Positions 50,335 to 58,416 of a stretch of DNA of 64,000 nt are shown here, piece by piece; within the stretch, counting starts at the first letter, position 1, and every line of letters begins with the position of its first letter. This DNA is from UBA4736 sp002404015. GTDB taxonomy: Bacteria > Chloroflexota > Dormibacteria > Dormibacterales > Dormibacteraceae. The stretch covers positions 1 to 64,000 of the forward strand of contig DAIOCN010000012.1 in assembly GCA_036747295.1 (NCBI GenBank), written 5' to 3'. The position numbers were made by a program, and so were the translations under genes. The notes under the pieces are model-generated. The model saw nothing but the letters and a program-made list of their open reading frames with translations, searched no databases and had not been told where the DNA came from.

Positions 50335-50655
50335 ATGGAAAATAACAACCGGGCCTTCACGCCCGACTCTCGCAACCGGGCGCTGCGTCGCCTTCGCCGG
50401 CTGACGCTGGGAACCGCCGGCGGCGCCTCGGTCGCCGTCGCCATCTTGGCGGGGGTCAGCGCTGCCACCATCCCGGGCTCGTCGGCGGCCACCGCCAGCG
50501 CGAGCAGCGGCGCCGCCGCCTCCAGCGCGGCCGCCACCTCGGCGGCGACCACGACGACGACCACCACCACCGGGTCAGGCCTCCAGGCGGCCGCCGCGAC
50601 CCCCCAGCCCGCGGCGACGGCAGCGCCCTCAAAGGCCGTCTCCGGGGGCTCCTGA
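50335..50655 (+). CDS. small exported/anchored protein, paralogue A2
   Basis: 106 residues. L-R-R-L-R-R-L-T-L, hydrophobic helix ending V-S-A-A-T-I-P-G, Ala/Ser/Thr linker with a run of eight Thr, tail A-P-S-K-A-V-S-G-G-S. Paralogue of the protein at 47813. Its TGA overlaps the apbE ATG (TGATG), so it is translationally coupled to ApbE. The terminal S-G-G-S slightly resembles the (S/T)GA(S/T) flavinylation site but lacks the upstream Asp. Confidence 0.78.
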   Translation: MENNNRAFTPDSRNRALRRLRRLTLGTAGGASVAVAILAGVSAATIPGSSAATASASSGAAASSAAATSAATTTTTTTTGSGLQAAAATPQPAATAAPSKAVSGGS

Positions 50656-51614
50656 TGGGAGCGTTCGGCAGCCGGACGGAGCCTGAGGTCGGGATCGCCG
50701 AAGGCAGAGCGCTGGGATGCGCGGTGCGGGTCGTCGTCACCGACCCGCGGGCTGTCGTTGAAGCCAAGGCCGCCGTCGATGCCGTCCTGCGCGACATCGA
50801 CGACTCATGTAGCCGCTTCCGGCCGGGCAGCGAGCTGAGCCGGCTCAACTCCACGCCTGGCAGGAAGGTGTCGGTCAGCCCGCTCCTGGGCAGGGCTCTC
50901 GATGTCGCGCTGCGCGCCGCCGAGCTGTCGGGAGGAGCGGTTGACCCCACAGTGGGCGCCGCCTTGAAGCTGGCCGGCTACGACCGCGACTTCGCGGCCC
51001 TGCCCGCCGAGGGGGGCGCCATCCGGCTCGTCGCGATCCCGGTCGTGGGCTGGCAGCACGTCGCCTTCGATCGCGCTCGCGGCACCGCCTGGGTTCCTGC
51101 CGGGGTGGAGATCGACCTTGGCGCGACGGCCAAGGCGCTCGCCACCGACATGGCCGCGGACGCGGCGCTGGCCGTCGCAGGCGGTGGCGTGCTGGTGAGC
51201 GTGGGAGGAGACATCGCCACCCGCGGCGAGATCCCCCCCGGCGGCTGGCAGGTCCAGGTCAGCGAGGACAGCGGCGAGGCGATCTCCGACGCCGCCGAGG
51301 CGATCCGGATCTGGGAATGCGGCGTCGCCACGTCCAGCACCACAGTCCGGCGCTGGACTCGCGGCGGGATCACCCTTCACCACATCATCGACCCGGTCAC
51401 GGGGCTGCCCGCCGGGGGGCCCTGGCGCACGGCGACGGTCGTTGCGGCCACCTGCGTCGACGCCAACACGGCCTCTACGGCGGCGATCGTGTTGGGCGAC
51501 GCTGCGGTCGAGTGGCTCGAGGCCGGCGGGCTGCCGGCCAGGCTGGTGGACCACAGCGGCGCCGTCAGCCGCCTCGCGGGCTGGCCGCAGCTGATCGAGA
51601 GCCCGAGCCGGTGA
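50655..51614 (+). CDS. apbE: FAD:protein FMN transferase
   Basis: 319 residues without a signal peptide. C-S-R-F-R-P-G-S-E-L-S-R-L-N, D-P-T-V-G, D-L-G-A-T-A-K-A-L-A-T-D, G-G-D-I-A and H-H-I-I-D-P-V-T-G are ApbE family motifs. Attaches FMN through a phosphoester to Ser/Thr of a partner protein. No protein with the classic D-x-x-x-(S/T)-G-A-(S/T) acceptor is encoded in the operon as far as I can see. Confidence 0.92.
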   Translation: MGAFGSRTEPEVGIAEGRALGCAVRVVVTDPRAVVEAKAAVDAVLRDIDDSCSRFRPGSELSRLNSTPGRKVSVSPLLGRALDVALRAAELSGGAVDPTVGAALKLAGYDRDFAALPAEGGAIRLVAIPVVGWQHVAFDRARGTAWVPAGVEIDLGATAKALATDMAADAALAVAGGGVLVSVGGDIATRGEIPPGGWQVQVSEDSGEAISDAAEAIRIWECGVATSSTTVRRWTRGGITLHHIIDPVTGLPAGGPWRTATVVAATCVDANTASTAAIVLGDAAVEWLEAGGLPARLVDHSGAVSRLAGWPQLIESPSR

Positions 51615-52198
51615 ACAACAGCATCCTGTGGTACGCCACCCGGGGCGCGGGCGCGGTGAGCCTCGTTCTGCTCTCCGGCGTCGTGGTGCTCGGAATCCTC
51701 GGCGCCACCCGTTTCGAGGCCCCTGGCTGGCCCCGCTTTCTCACGACCCACCTGCATCGCAACCTCTCGCTGGTGGCGGTGCTGTTCCTGCTCCTGCACA
51801 TCGTCACCGCCGTGGTCGATCCCTTCACCAACCTGGGTTGGGGCGCGGCGGTGGTCCCGTTCAGCTCCTACTACCGGACCTTCTGGCTGGGACTTGGTGC
51901 GGTCGCCGCGGAGCTCATGGCAGCCATCGTCGTCACCAGCCTGCTGCGGGGCTGGCTCGGCCACCGGACCTGGCGGCTCGTCCACTGGCTGGCCTACGCC
52001 TCGTGGCCAATCGCGGTCGCTCACGGCTGGGGCACCGGCACCGATTCAGGCGCCGGCTGGATGCTGGCGCTGGACGTGGTCTGCATCGGCAGCGTCGGAA
52101 TCGTCCTCGCAGCGCGTCTGCTCGGGCCGGCCGGCGACCCGCTGGCCGGTGAGCGCGTGCGCTTTCGAAGCGGTGTGCAGCGGGGTCCCCGGCAATGA
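51611..52198 (+). CDS. ferric-reductase-like b-haem membrane protein
   Basis: 195 residues, GTG start overlapping apbE by 4 bases. Five to six helices; H-L-H-R-N-L and L-L-H-I-V-T in one part and H-W-L-A-Y and V-A-H-G-W in another give paired His for two b haems, as in ferric-reductase-like transmembrane domains. Carries electrons across the membrane between the NuoF-like/ferredoxin partners and an exterior acceptor. Confidence 0.87.
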   Translation: MNNSILWYATRGAGAVSLVLLSGVVVLGILGATRFEAPGWPRFLTTHLHRNLSLVAVLFLLLHIVTAVVDPFTNLGWGAAVVPFSSYYRTFWLGLGAVAAELMAAIVVTSLLRGWLGHRTWRLVHWLAYASWPIAVAHGWGTGTDSGAGWMLALDVVCIGSVGIVLAARLLGPAGDPLAGERVRFRSGVQRGPRQ

Positions 52199-53403
52199 CC
52201 GGCTCGAGCCTGCTCGCCGGCCCCGACCCGCGCGCCGGCGCCGAGGGCCTGCAGCACCACCTGGGCCGGGTCGGCCCGCTTCCCGCCGCCGGCCCGGACC
52301 TGATCGGGGTGATCGAGCGAAGCGGCCTGCTCGGCCGGGGCGGCGCCTCGTTCCCGGTCGGAACGAAGTGGCGTGCCGTCGCCTCCTCCCCGGGCCCGGC
52401 CGTCGTCCTGGCCAACGGTTCGGAGGGCGAGCCGCTCAGCCGTAAGGACCAGGTGCTGATGTGCGCCCGGCCGCACCTCGTTCTGGACGGCGCGTTCCTG
52501 GCCGCCGATGCGGTCGGCGCCGACCGGGTCGTCATCTACCTGGGCGAGGACCATCCCGAGGCCGCCGCCGCCATGACGCGGGCGCTCCAGGAGCGGCCGG
52601 CGGACCGCCGCCGCGCCGAGATCGTGCTGGCTCCCGCCGGCTACGTCACCGGCGAGGAGAGCGCGGCCGTCAACTTCGTGAACACGGGCGCGTCCCTCCC
52701 GATCGCGGTCCCGCCGCGGCCCTTCGAGCGCGGCGTGGACGGCCGCCCGACCCTGGTGCAGAACGTCGAGAGCCTGGCCCACGCTGCCCTGATCGCGCGC
52801 CGCGGTGACGAGTGGTTCAGGTCCCTGGGCCACGGTTCGGCGGCGGGAACGGTCCTGTTGACGATCGGCGGCGCCGTTCGCTATCCGGGGGTCGTGGAAG
52901 TCGCCGCCGGCCTCCCCGTCGGGGATGTGCTGGGCCTGGCCGGCGGAACCGATGGCGGCGCCCGCGCCGTCCTCCTGGGTGGTTACTTCGGTTCCTGGGT
53001 CGAGGCCGGCGAGGCCAACGACCTGCGGGTCGACGCGTCCGGGCTCCGGGCCGCCGGCCGGTCTCTCGGCTGTGGTGTGCTCTGGGTGCTGCCGGAAACG
53101 GCCTCGCCCGTCGCGGAAACGGCCCGGGTGGTGCGCTACCTGGCCGGCGAGAGCGCCTCCCAGTGCGGGCCCTGCTTCTTCGGGCTGAGGGCGCTCGCGG
53201 ACGCCTGCGAGCGGATTGCCGCCGGCAGCTCGCATGGCCAGGACCTCGAACGCCTCCGGCGCTGGAGCGCAGAGGTCGCCGGCCGAGGCGCGTGCCGGCA
53301 TCCGGACGGCGCGGTGGGCTTCCTCCGCTCGGCGCTCCAGGTCTTCGATGACGAGTTCGAGGCCGCCTGCGGGCGGACGCGGGCCGGAGCTCTGCGGGCA
53401 TGA
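52195..53403 (+). CDS. NuoF-like FMN/NAD(H) flavoprotein with SLBB and Fe-S domains
   Basis: 402 residues, ATGA overlap. G-R-G-G-A-S-F-P-V-G-T-K-W nucleotide motif, N-G-S-E-G-E-P FMN region, Q-N-V-E-S-L-A-H, an SLBB domain (about 215-280), and a C-terminal 4Fe-4S site from Q-C-G-P-C plus a later R-G-A-C. The usual first motif residues E-S-C-G are E-S-A-S, so cluster ligation deserves checking. Probably oxidises NADH for the membrane haem protein. Confidence 0.9.
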   Translation: MTGSSLLAGPDPRAGAEGLQHHLGRVGPLPAAGPDLIGVIERSGLLGRGGASFPVGTKWRAVASSPGPAVVLANGSEGEPLSRKDQVLMCARPHLVLDGAFLAADAVGADRVVIYLGEDHPEAAAAMTRALQERPADRRRAEIVLAPAGYVTGEESAAVNFVNTGASLPIAVPPRPFERGVDGRPTLVQNVESLAHAALIARRGDEWFRSLGHGSAAGTVLLTIGGAVRYPGVVEVAAGLPVGDVLGLAGGTDGGARAVLLGGYFGSWVEAGEANDLRVDASGLRAAGRSLGCGVLWVLPETASPVAETARVVRYLAGESASQCGPCFFGLRALADACERIAAGSSHGQDLERLRRWSAEVAGRGACRHPDGAVGFLRSALQVFDDEFEAACGRTRAGALRA

Positions 53404-53636
53404 AGAAGGAGTTCGAGATCTGGATCGACCGCACCCGCTGCGACGGCCACGGCCTCTGCGCGGAGCTGCTTCCCAAGCTGATCACGCTCGACGACTGGGG
53501 CTACCCGATCATCGTCTCCGGGCCGGTGCCCAGCCACCTGCTCGACCACAGCCGGCGCGCGGTGGCCGGCTGCCCGGTGCTGGCGCTGGCGCTCCGTCAG
53601 CGCTCGACCCGGACCAGCTCCTCCACGAGATCCTGA
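53400..53636 (+). CDS. ferredoxin (single-cluster, 3Fe-4S/4Fe-4S type)
   Basis: 78 residues, ATGA overlap. C-D-G-H-G-L-C and a distant C-P-V pattern is that of actinobacterial three-cysteine ferredoxins. The last 13 residues overlap the convergent gene. Completes the electron-transfer operon. Confidence 0.88.
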   Translation: MKKEFEIWIDRTRCDGHGLCAELLPKLITLDDWGYPIIVSGPVPSHLLDHSRRAVAGCPVLALALRQRSTRTSSSTRS

Positions 53637-53944
53637 AGCGAAACCCTGAAGTAGTACTCGATCTCGGCGCGGGTCTCGATGAAGACGCAGTAGGGCTGCG
53701 CGGTATCGGTGAACACGGAATGGAGGCGCGCCTTCAGCGTCTCCCCGGCAGCCAGCGTGCGACCGGGCGCCAGGCGCACGCGCCCGGCCACTCGGTATTC
53801 GTCCCCGACCTCCAGGTCGGGCACCCGCTCCCGAAGCCGCCGAAAGAGCTGCACCCGCTCCGAGACCGGCCGGTTCCGCCAGTAGCCTCCCGGCAGCACG
53901 GGCGGAGCGTCGTCAGCCAGGAGGTCTCGCAGCCTCCTTGACAT
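53597..53944 (-). CDS. hypothetical 115-residue protein
   Basis: From ATG 53944. Soluble, with a beta-rich domain (D-E-Y-R-V-A-G-R-V-R-L) and C-terminal helices containing E-I-E-Y-Y-F-R-V. No family recognised. Its 3' end overlaps the ferredoxin gene by 40 bases. Confidence 0.6.
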   Translation of the reverse strand: MSRRLRDLLADDAPPVLPGGYWRNRPVSERVQLFRRLRERVPDLEVGDEYRVAGRVRLAPGRTLAAGETLKARLHSVFTDTAQPYCVFIETRAEIEYYFRVSLQDLVEELVRVER

Positions 53945-53978
53945 GGGGCCACCATAGCCCGCCGGTAAGGTTTGAGCG

Positions 53979-54530
53979 GTGAGAGGTGCCACTTATGCCT
54001 CCATCGTGGCCCTGGTCGGCCTGCAGCGCGTCCGCGAGCTGGCGGTCTCCCGCCGCCACGAGAGCGGCTATCGCGGCAGCCGGGCCGCGGCCCGCACCTA
54101 CCCGGTCATGGTGGCAATCAACGTGGCGCTCTTCACGCTGCCGCTGGCCGAGGTCGCGATCCGGCGCCCGCGACCGCGCGCCGCCGGTCTCTGGCTGGCG
54201 CTGCTCGCCGGCGCCACCGGCCTGCGCTGGTGGAGCATCGCCAGCCTGGGCCGGAGCTGGAACGTGCGCGCGGTGGTGCCTGACGACCTCGTCCCGGTGA
54301 CGGCGGGACCCTACCGCTACATCCGCCACCCCAACTACCTGGCGGTGGCCGTCGAGTTCCTGGCACTGCCGATGCTGGGTGGCGCCTGGATGAGCGCGCT
54401 GGCGCTCTCGATCGTCGACAGCCTGGTCCTGGCCGACCGGATCCGAGCCGAGGAACGCCTCCTGGCGGCTCGGCCCGGCTACTCCGAGGCGTTCTCCGGG
54501 CGCTCGCGCTTCTTCCCCGGCGTGTTCTGA
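53979..54530 (+). CDS. ICMT-family methyltransferase (SrsB/BpsB-like)
   Basis: 183 residues, GTG start, four membrane helices. G-P-Y-R-Y-I-R-H-P-N-Y-L and the late E-E-R-L-L are the SAM-binding motifs of isoprenylcysteine carboxyl methyltransferase relatives. Members next to type III polyketide synthases O-methylate alkylresorcinols or alkylpyrones. Convergent with the synthase and overlapping it by 52 bases. Confidence 0.9.
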   Translation: MRGATYASIVALVGLQRVRELAVSRRHESGYRGSRAAARTYPVMVAINVALFTLPLAEVAIRRPRPRAAGLWLALLAGATGLRWWSIASLGRSWNVRAVVPDDLVPVTAGPYRYIRHPNYLAVAVEFLALPMLGGAWMSALALSIVDSLVLADRIRAEERLLAARPGYSEAFSGRSRFFPGVF

Positions 54531-55552
54531 CGGGGCCTCCAGCGCAGGTGGGTGAGCTCGACCGTGACCCCAGGGCCGAACGCGATCGCGAGGCCGTCGC
54601 CCGCCGGTCCCTCGAGGCCGCCGGCGAGCTCGGACAGCCCGAAGAGGATGGAGGCCGACGACATGTTCCCGGCCTTCTCGAACGCGCGTTGGGAGATTGC
54701 CAGCTCATCCGCTTCGAAGCCCAGGGCGCGGTTCACCGCCTGGAGTATCCGGGGGCCGCCGGCGTGAACCACGACGAAGTCCAGCCGGTCGAGCCCCTGC
54801 CGGCTGCGGAACCGCGCCACGAGCGGGCCCAGGCTGCGCTCGATCCGGCCCGGCAGCCGGCGGTCGAGCACGACGTGGAAGCCGCCGTCGCGCAGCTCGA
54901 AACCGAGCAGCTCGGAGCTGTCCTCGATCAGGTGGGACGCCGCCGCCGCGACCGAGAGGTCGCCGCCGTCCCCCATCACGGAGGCTACGGCACCATCTCC
55001 GAAGACCATCGAGGCGGTCAGGTTGTCGAGGGAGCGATCGCCGGGCTGGAAGCTCAGCGAGGGTAGCTCGACCGCGACCACCAGGACCCGTGCTTGGGGG
55101 TAGCCCACCAGGTGCCGGTGGGCGGCCGCGACGGCGGCACTTCCGCCCGAGCAGCCGAGCTCCGTCAGGGGCAGCCGCACCACGTCCGGGCGAAGGCCCA
55201 GCCGGCGCACCAGGTGCGCGCCCAGCGAAGGCACCAGGTAGCCGGTGCAGGAGACGGAGATCACGACGTCGATCTCCTCCGGCTGGGTGCCGGACGCGCG
55301 GAGCGCGTCGCGGGCTGCGCTCTCCGCCAGCGCCGGCGCGTGCTTGGCGAAGAGCTTCATGGCGTCGCCGAGACCGTGGGCCGCGATCACTTTCTCGAGG
55401 GGCTCGACCGTATGCCTCAGCCCTGGACCCGGCTCGGCCCCTCCAACCTGCCGGAGCCGGGGCCAGAGGCGCCGGAGCGCCTCCCGGGACTCCGTGTTGT
55501 CGAAGGAGTGGTCGGGAAAGGCAACCCCGAAGCCGAGGAACCCGCTCGTCAT
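54479..55552 (-). CDS. type III polyketide synthase (SrsA-like)
   Basis: 357 residues from ATG 55552. Catalytic triad Cys134 in T-E-L-G-C-S-G-G, His263 in V-V-H-A-G-G-P and Asn296 in G-N-M-S-S-A-S. Bacterial alkylresorcinol/alkylpyrone synthase branch of the chalcone-synthase family. Extends fatty acyl-CoA with malonyl-CoA. ATGA overlap with the upstream flavoprotein. Confidence 0.94.
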   Translation of the reverse strand: MTSGFLGFGVAFPDHSFDNTESREALRRLWPRLRQVGGAEPGPGLRHTVEPLEKVIAAHGLGDAMKLFAKHAPALAESAARDALRASGTQPEEIDVVISVSCTGYLVPSLGAHLVRRLGLRPDVVRLPLTELGCSGGSAAVAAAHRHLVGYPQARVLVVAVELPSLSFQPGDRSLDNLTASMVFGDGAVASVMGDGGDLSVAAAASHLIEDSSELLGFELRDGGFHVVLDRRLPGRIERSLGPLVARFRSRQGLDRLDFVVVHAGGPRILQAVNRALGFEADELAISQRAFEKAGNMSSASILFGLSELAGGLEGPAGDGLAIAFGPGVTVELTHLRWRPRQNTPGKKRERPENASE

Positions 55553-56682
55553 CCGCCGAGCCCCGCGAGGGCCGCCCAGTCGGCGACAGCGACCTGGCTC
55601 AGGCGGCGCGAGCCGTCGTTCACCTCCAGGAGGCGGTCGAGCGCGGCGGGCCGCCGGCTCACGCCGGCCAGGGCCCGAGCGGCCAGGCCCTGCGAGCCGG
55701 TCAGGGTCAGCGCCAGTCCTGTGACGAGGCGGCGGCGCCGCCACTGGCCCGCATACCACCGCCGGTAGCGCGGGGCCGCGTGGGCGAGATCGGCTGTCAG
55801 GAACTGCGCCAGGGCGGCCGCCCCGGCCAGGCCCGCCGCCATTGCGTCGCCCGTCAGGGGGTCGATGAAGCCGGCCGCGTCGCCGGCCAGGAACACCCGG
55901 CCCCTGGCCACGGTCTGCGGGCTGGTGCGAAACGGGCCCGCGCCCCAGAGCCGCGCGGAAAGGGGCGCGCCCGCGAGCTCCGGGTGCGCTTGCTCGACTG
56001 CTTCCCGGTAGGTTTCCTCGACGCTCCGGCCCGGCGCCCTCAGGCTGCCGGGCGGGCCCAGCAGCGCGACGAGCATCTCGTCCGGCCCGGACGGCGCTGA
56101 GTAAACCTCCCGACCCTGAAGGACCGTGACCACTATCTCGGCCTGGCGCTGCCGCTCGGCGGCAAGGTGTCCCACGACCGCGTGCCGCCGGTTCGCGCCC
56201 GGCGCGCGGTCCCAGCCGAGCATGGCGCGCACCGGGGAGCGAAGCCCGTCGCAGCCGACAAGGGCTCGGCAGCGAAGCCCGCCAGACGCGGTGGCGACCT
56301 CCACACCGCCGGCAGCCGGCGAGACGCCTGTCACCTCAACCCCGGTTCGGGCCTGGGCCAGCTCGGCCAGCATCGCGTCCAGGCGCTCCCTGCGCACCCC
56401 GCGCCCAGGTCCAGCTCGGAAGCGCCCGCCGGCCGAGCTTCCGTCGGGCAGCCGGTAACGGATCCCCTCGAGGCTGGGGAAACTCGAGAGATCGACCCCC
56501 AGCTCGGCCAGCCGGCGGACTCCGCTGGGCATCATGCCCTCGCCGCACGGCTTGTCGCGCGGGAAGGCGGCCTTGTCGAGGAGCAGCACCCGCCAACCTC
56601 GCCGGCGCAGGTCGAGGCTGAGCGCACATCCCGTGGGACCCGCGCCGACCACCACCGCGTCAGCGTCGTATGCCCGCTCCAT
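55549..56682 (-). CDS. FAD-dependent oxidoreductase (SrsC-like hydroxylase/GGR family)
   Basis: 377 residues. G-A-G-P-T-G-C FAD loop, D-K-P-C-G-E-G-M-M-P typical of the geranylgeranyl-reductase-like group, G-C-D-G and G-D-A-A-G-F-I-D-P flavin motifs. In the Streptomyces srsABC locus the flavoprotein oxidises alkylresorcinols to quinones, and the same trio occurs here. Confidence 0.9.
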   Translation of the reverse strand: MERAYDADAVVVGAGPTGCALSLDLRRRGWRVLLLDKAAFPRDKPCGEGMMPSGVRRLAELGVDLSSFPSLEGIRYRLPDGSSAGGRFRAGPGRGVRRERLDAMLAELAQARTGVEVTGVSPAAGGVEVATASGGLRCRALVGCDGLRSPVRAMLGWDRAPGANRRHAVVGHLAAERQRQAEIVVTVLQGREVYSAPSGPDEMLVALLGPPGSLRAPGRSVEETYREAVEQAHPELAGAPLSARLWGAGPFRTSPQTVARGRVFLAGDAAGFIDPLTGDAMAAGLAGAAALAQFLTADLAHAAPRYRRWYAGQWRRRRLVTGLALTLTGSQGLAARALAGVSRRPAALDRLLEVNDGSRRLSQVAVADWAALAGLGG

Positions 56683-56775
56683 CCCTGAGCCACGCTAGCA
56701 GCCTGCGAACTATCGCCGGGGCCTCGAATCCGGCCCTGCGCCACAACCTCGATCGCCGATTACGCTGGGAGGGCG

Positions 56776-57210
56776 ATGGAAACCCAGGGCCTGTCAGGCC
56801 CCCAGATACTGGTCGCCGACGACGACCCCCTGTCCCGTGAGCTGGTGGTCGAGTCCCTGGGCTCTCAGGGCTGCACGGTCCTGGTCGCCGCCGACGGCGA
56901 GCAGGCCCTGGCGGCGCTCGAGCGGCAGCACATCGACGCGGTCCTGCTCGATCTCCATATGCCGGTCCTCGACGGGTATGGGGTCCTGGATCGGCTGCGG
57001 GACGCGCCGCCTCAGCGCCGGCCGGCGCTGATCGTCCTGTCGGCCGACCCCAGCCGGGAGGCCCGCGAGCGGGCGATCGAGTTGGGCGCTGACGGCTACC
57101 TCATGAAGCCCCTCGACCTGGCGGAGCTGGGGGTCGCTTTGGCGAAGGCGATCCGGGCCGCCGCCGCCCGCTCGGCGGCCGAGGCTCCCGAGATCCCGGA
57201 CATGAACTGA
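56776..57210 (+). CDS. single-domain response regulator
   Basis: 144 residues. Receiver domain with D-D-D acid pocket, phospho-Asp in L-L-D-L-H-M-P, Ser/Thr and Lys in M-K-P-L-D, plus a short Ala-rich tail and no output domain. GGGAGG precedes the ATG. TGA overlaps the pcaH ATG, tying it to the protocatechuate genes. Confidence 0.92.
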   Translation: METQGLSGPQILVADDDPLSRELVVESLGSQGCTVLVAADGEQALAALERQHIDAVLLDLHMPVLDGYGVLDRLRDAPPQRRPALIVLSADPSREARERAIELGADGYLMKPLDLAELGVALAKAIRAAAARSAAEAPEIPDMN

Positions 57211-57905
57211 TGAGCGATCCCGCCGGCGACGGCGAGTTCGAACCCCCCTACCTCTACCCCGAGTACCGATCCACGGTCCTGCGGGCACCGAAGCGCCCCC
57301 TGGTCAGGCTCCCCGCCGAGTGGTTCCACCAGTCGGCCGGACCGGCGTTCGGACGTGTGCCGGTCCGTCCTGAGGACGCCGACCTGACCGGCCAGCACGC
57401 CGGCGAGCCTCTGGGGGAGCGGATCATCGTCACGGGCCGGGTCCTGGACTCGGACGGCCGCCCGGTGCCGAGCAGCCTGGTCGAGGTCTGGCAGGCCAAT
57501 GCCTCTGGGCGCTACGTGGACCCCGGCGACCAGCACCCGGCTCCCCTGGACCCCAACTTCACGGGCGCCGGCCGCTGCCTGACCGACCGGGAGGGACGCT
57601 ATCGGTTCGTTTCCGTGAAGCCGGGAGCCTACCCCTGGAACAACCATCCCAACGCCTGGCGGCCCGCCCACATCCACTTCTCGGTCTTCGGGCCGCAGCT
57701 GGCGAGCCGGCTCGTGACCCAGATGTACTTCCCAGGTGACCCGCTCATGGCCGCCGATCCAATCCTCGAGTCGATCCCGGATCCGCGGGGGCGCGAACGC
57801 CTGGTCGCCAGGTTCGACCGGGACGTCACCGAGCCCGAGTGGGCACTCGGATACCGGTGGGACATCGTGCTGAGAGGCCGGCAGGCGACCCCCATGGAGG
57901 CGTAG
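57210..57905 (+). CDS. pcaH: protocatechuate 3,4-dioxygenase beta subunit
   Basis: 231 residues. Iron ligands Y102, Y141, H154 and H156 (in G-A-Y-P-W and R-P-A-H-I-H) correspond with a constant offset of 6 to Tyr108, Tyr147, His160 and His162 of Pseudomonas PcaH. Opens protocatechuate to 3-carboxy-cis,cis-muconate with the alpha subunit. Confidence 0.95.
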   Translation: MSDPAGDGEFEPPYLYPEYRSTVLRAPKRPLVRLPAEWFHQSAGPAFGRVPVRPEDADLTGQHAGEPLGERIIVTGRVLDSDGRPVPSSLVEVWQANASGRYVDPGDQHPAPLDPNFTGAGRCLTDREGRYRFVSVKPGAYPWNNHPNAWRPAHIHFSVFGPQLASRLVTQMYFPGDPLMAADPILESIPDPRGRERLVARFDRDVTEPEWALGYRWDIVLRGRQATPMEA

Positions 57906-57911
57906 GGAGCG

Positions 57912-58382
57912 GTGCCGCCCACCCCGTCCCAGACGGTGGGCCCCTTCTTCGGATACGCCCTGCCCTTCCAGGGCGATGCGACGGCGGTCGACCCGCGGGG
58001 GCCCGCGCTTCGGGTCGAAGGCCAGCTGCTGGACGGGGCCGGAGCGCCAGTGGGAGACGGCCTCTTAGAGGTCTGGAGTAAGGGCCAGTTCGCGCGCTGC
58101 CGCACCGATCCGGAAGGAGTCTTCCACTTCGTGGTCGAGAAACCGGCGGCAGGCGCCGGTGACGGTGCGCCGCACCTGGAGGTTACGGTGTTCGCGCGCG
58201 GCCTGCTGCGGCACCTGGCGACCCGGATGTACTTTCCGGGCGAGCCTTCCAATGCCTCCGACCCGGCGCTGGAGCTGGCCGGACCGCGCCGCCAAACGCT
58301 GGTCGCGCGCGACCAGGATGGTGTGCTGCGCTTCGACATCCGCCTCCAGGGCGACGACGAGACGGTCTTCTTCGAGCTGTGA
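57912..58382 (+). CDS. pcaG: protocatechuate 3,4-dioxygenase alpha subunit
   Basis: 156 residues, GTG start 7 bases after pcaH. T-P-S-Q-T-V-G-P-F-F start, beta-sandwich with G-L-L-E-V-W and L-E-V-T-V-F-A-R-G-L-L, T-R-M-Y-F-P. Lacks the iron ligands, as alpha subunits do. Confidence 0.94.
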   Translation: MPPTPSQTVGPFFGYALPFQGDATAVDPRGPALRVEGQLLDGAGAPVGDGLLEVWSKGQFARCRTDPEGVFHFVVEKPAAGAGDGAPHLEVTVFARGLLRHLATRMYFPGEPSNASDPALELAGPRRQTLVARDQDGVLRFDIRLQGDDETVFFEL

Positions 58383-58416
58383 GGGGCCCCCGATCAAAGA
58401 GAGTTGAGGTAGTGAG

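Noticed and set aside
50540..50640. Thr/Ala repeat region in A2 as a tandem DNA repeat
   Set aside because: Explained as codons of a low-complexity linker (ACC/ACG threonine run) in a coding frame.
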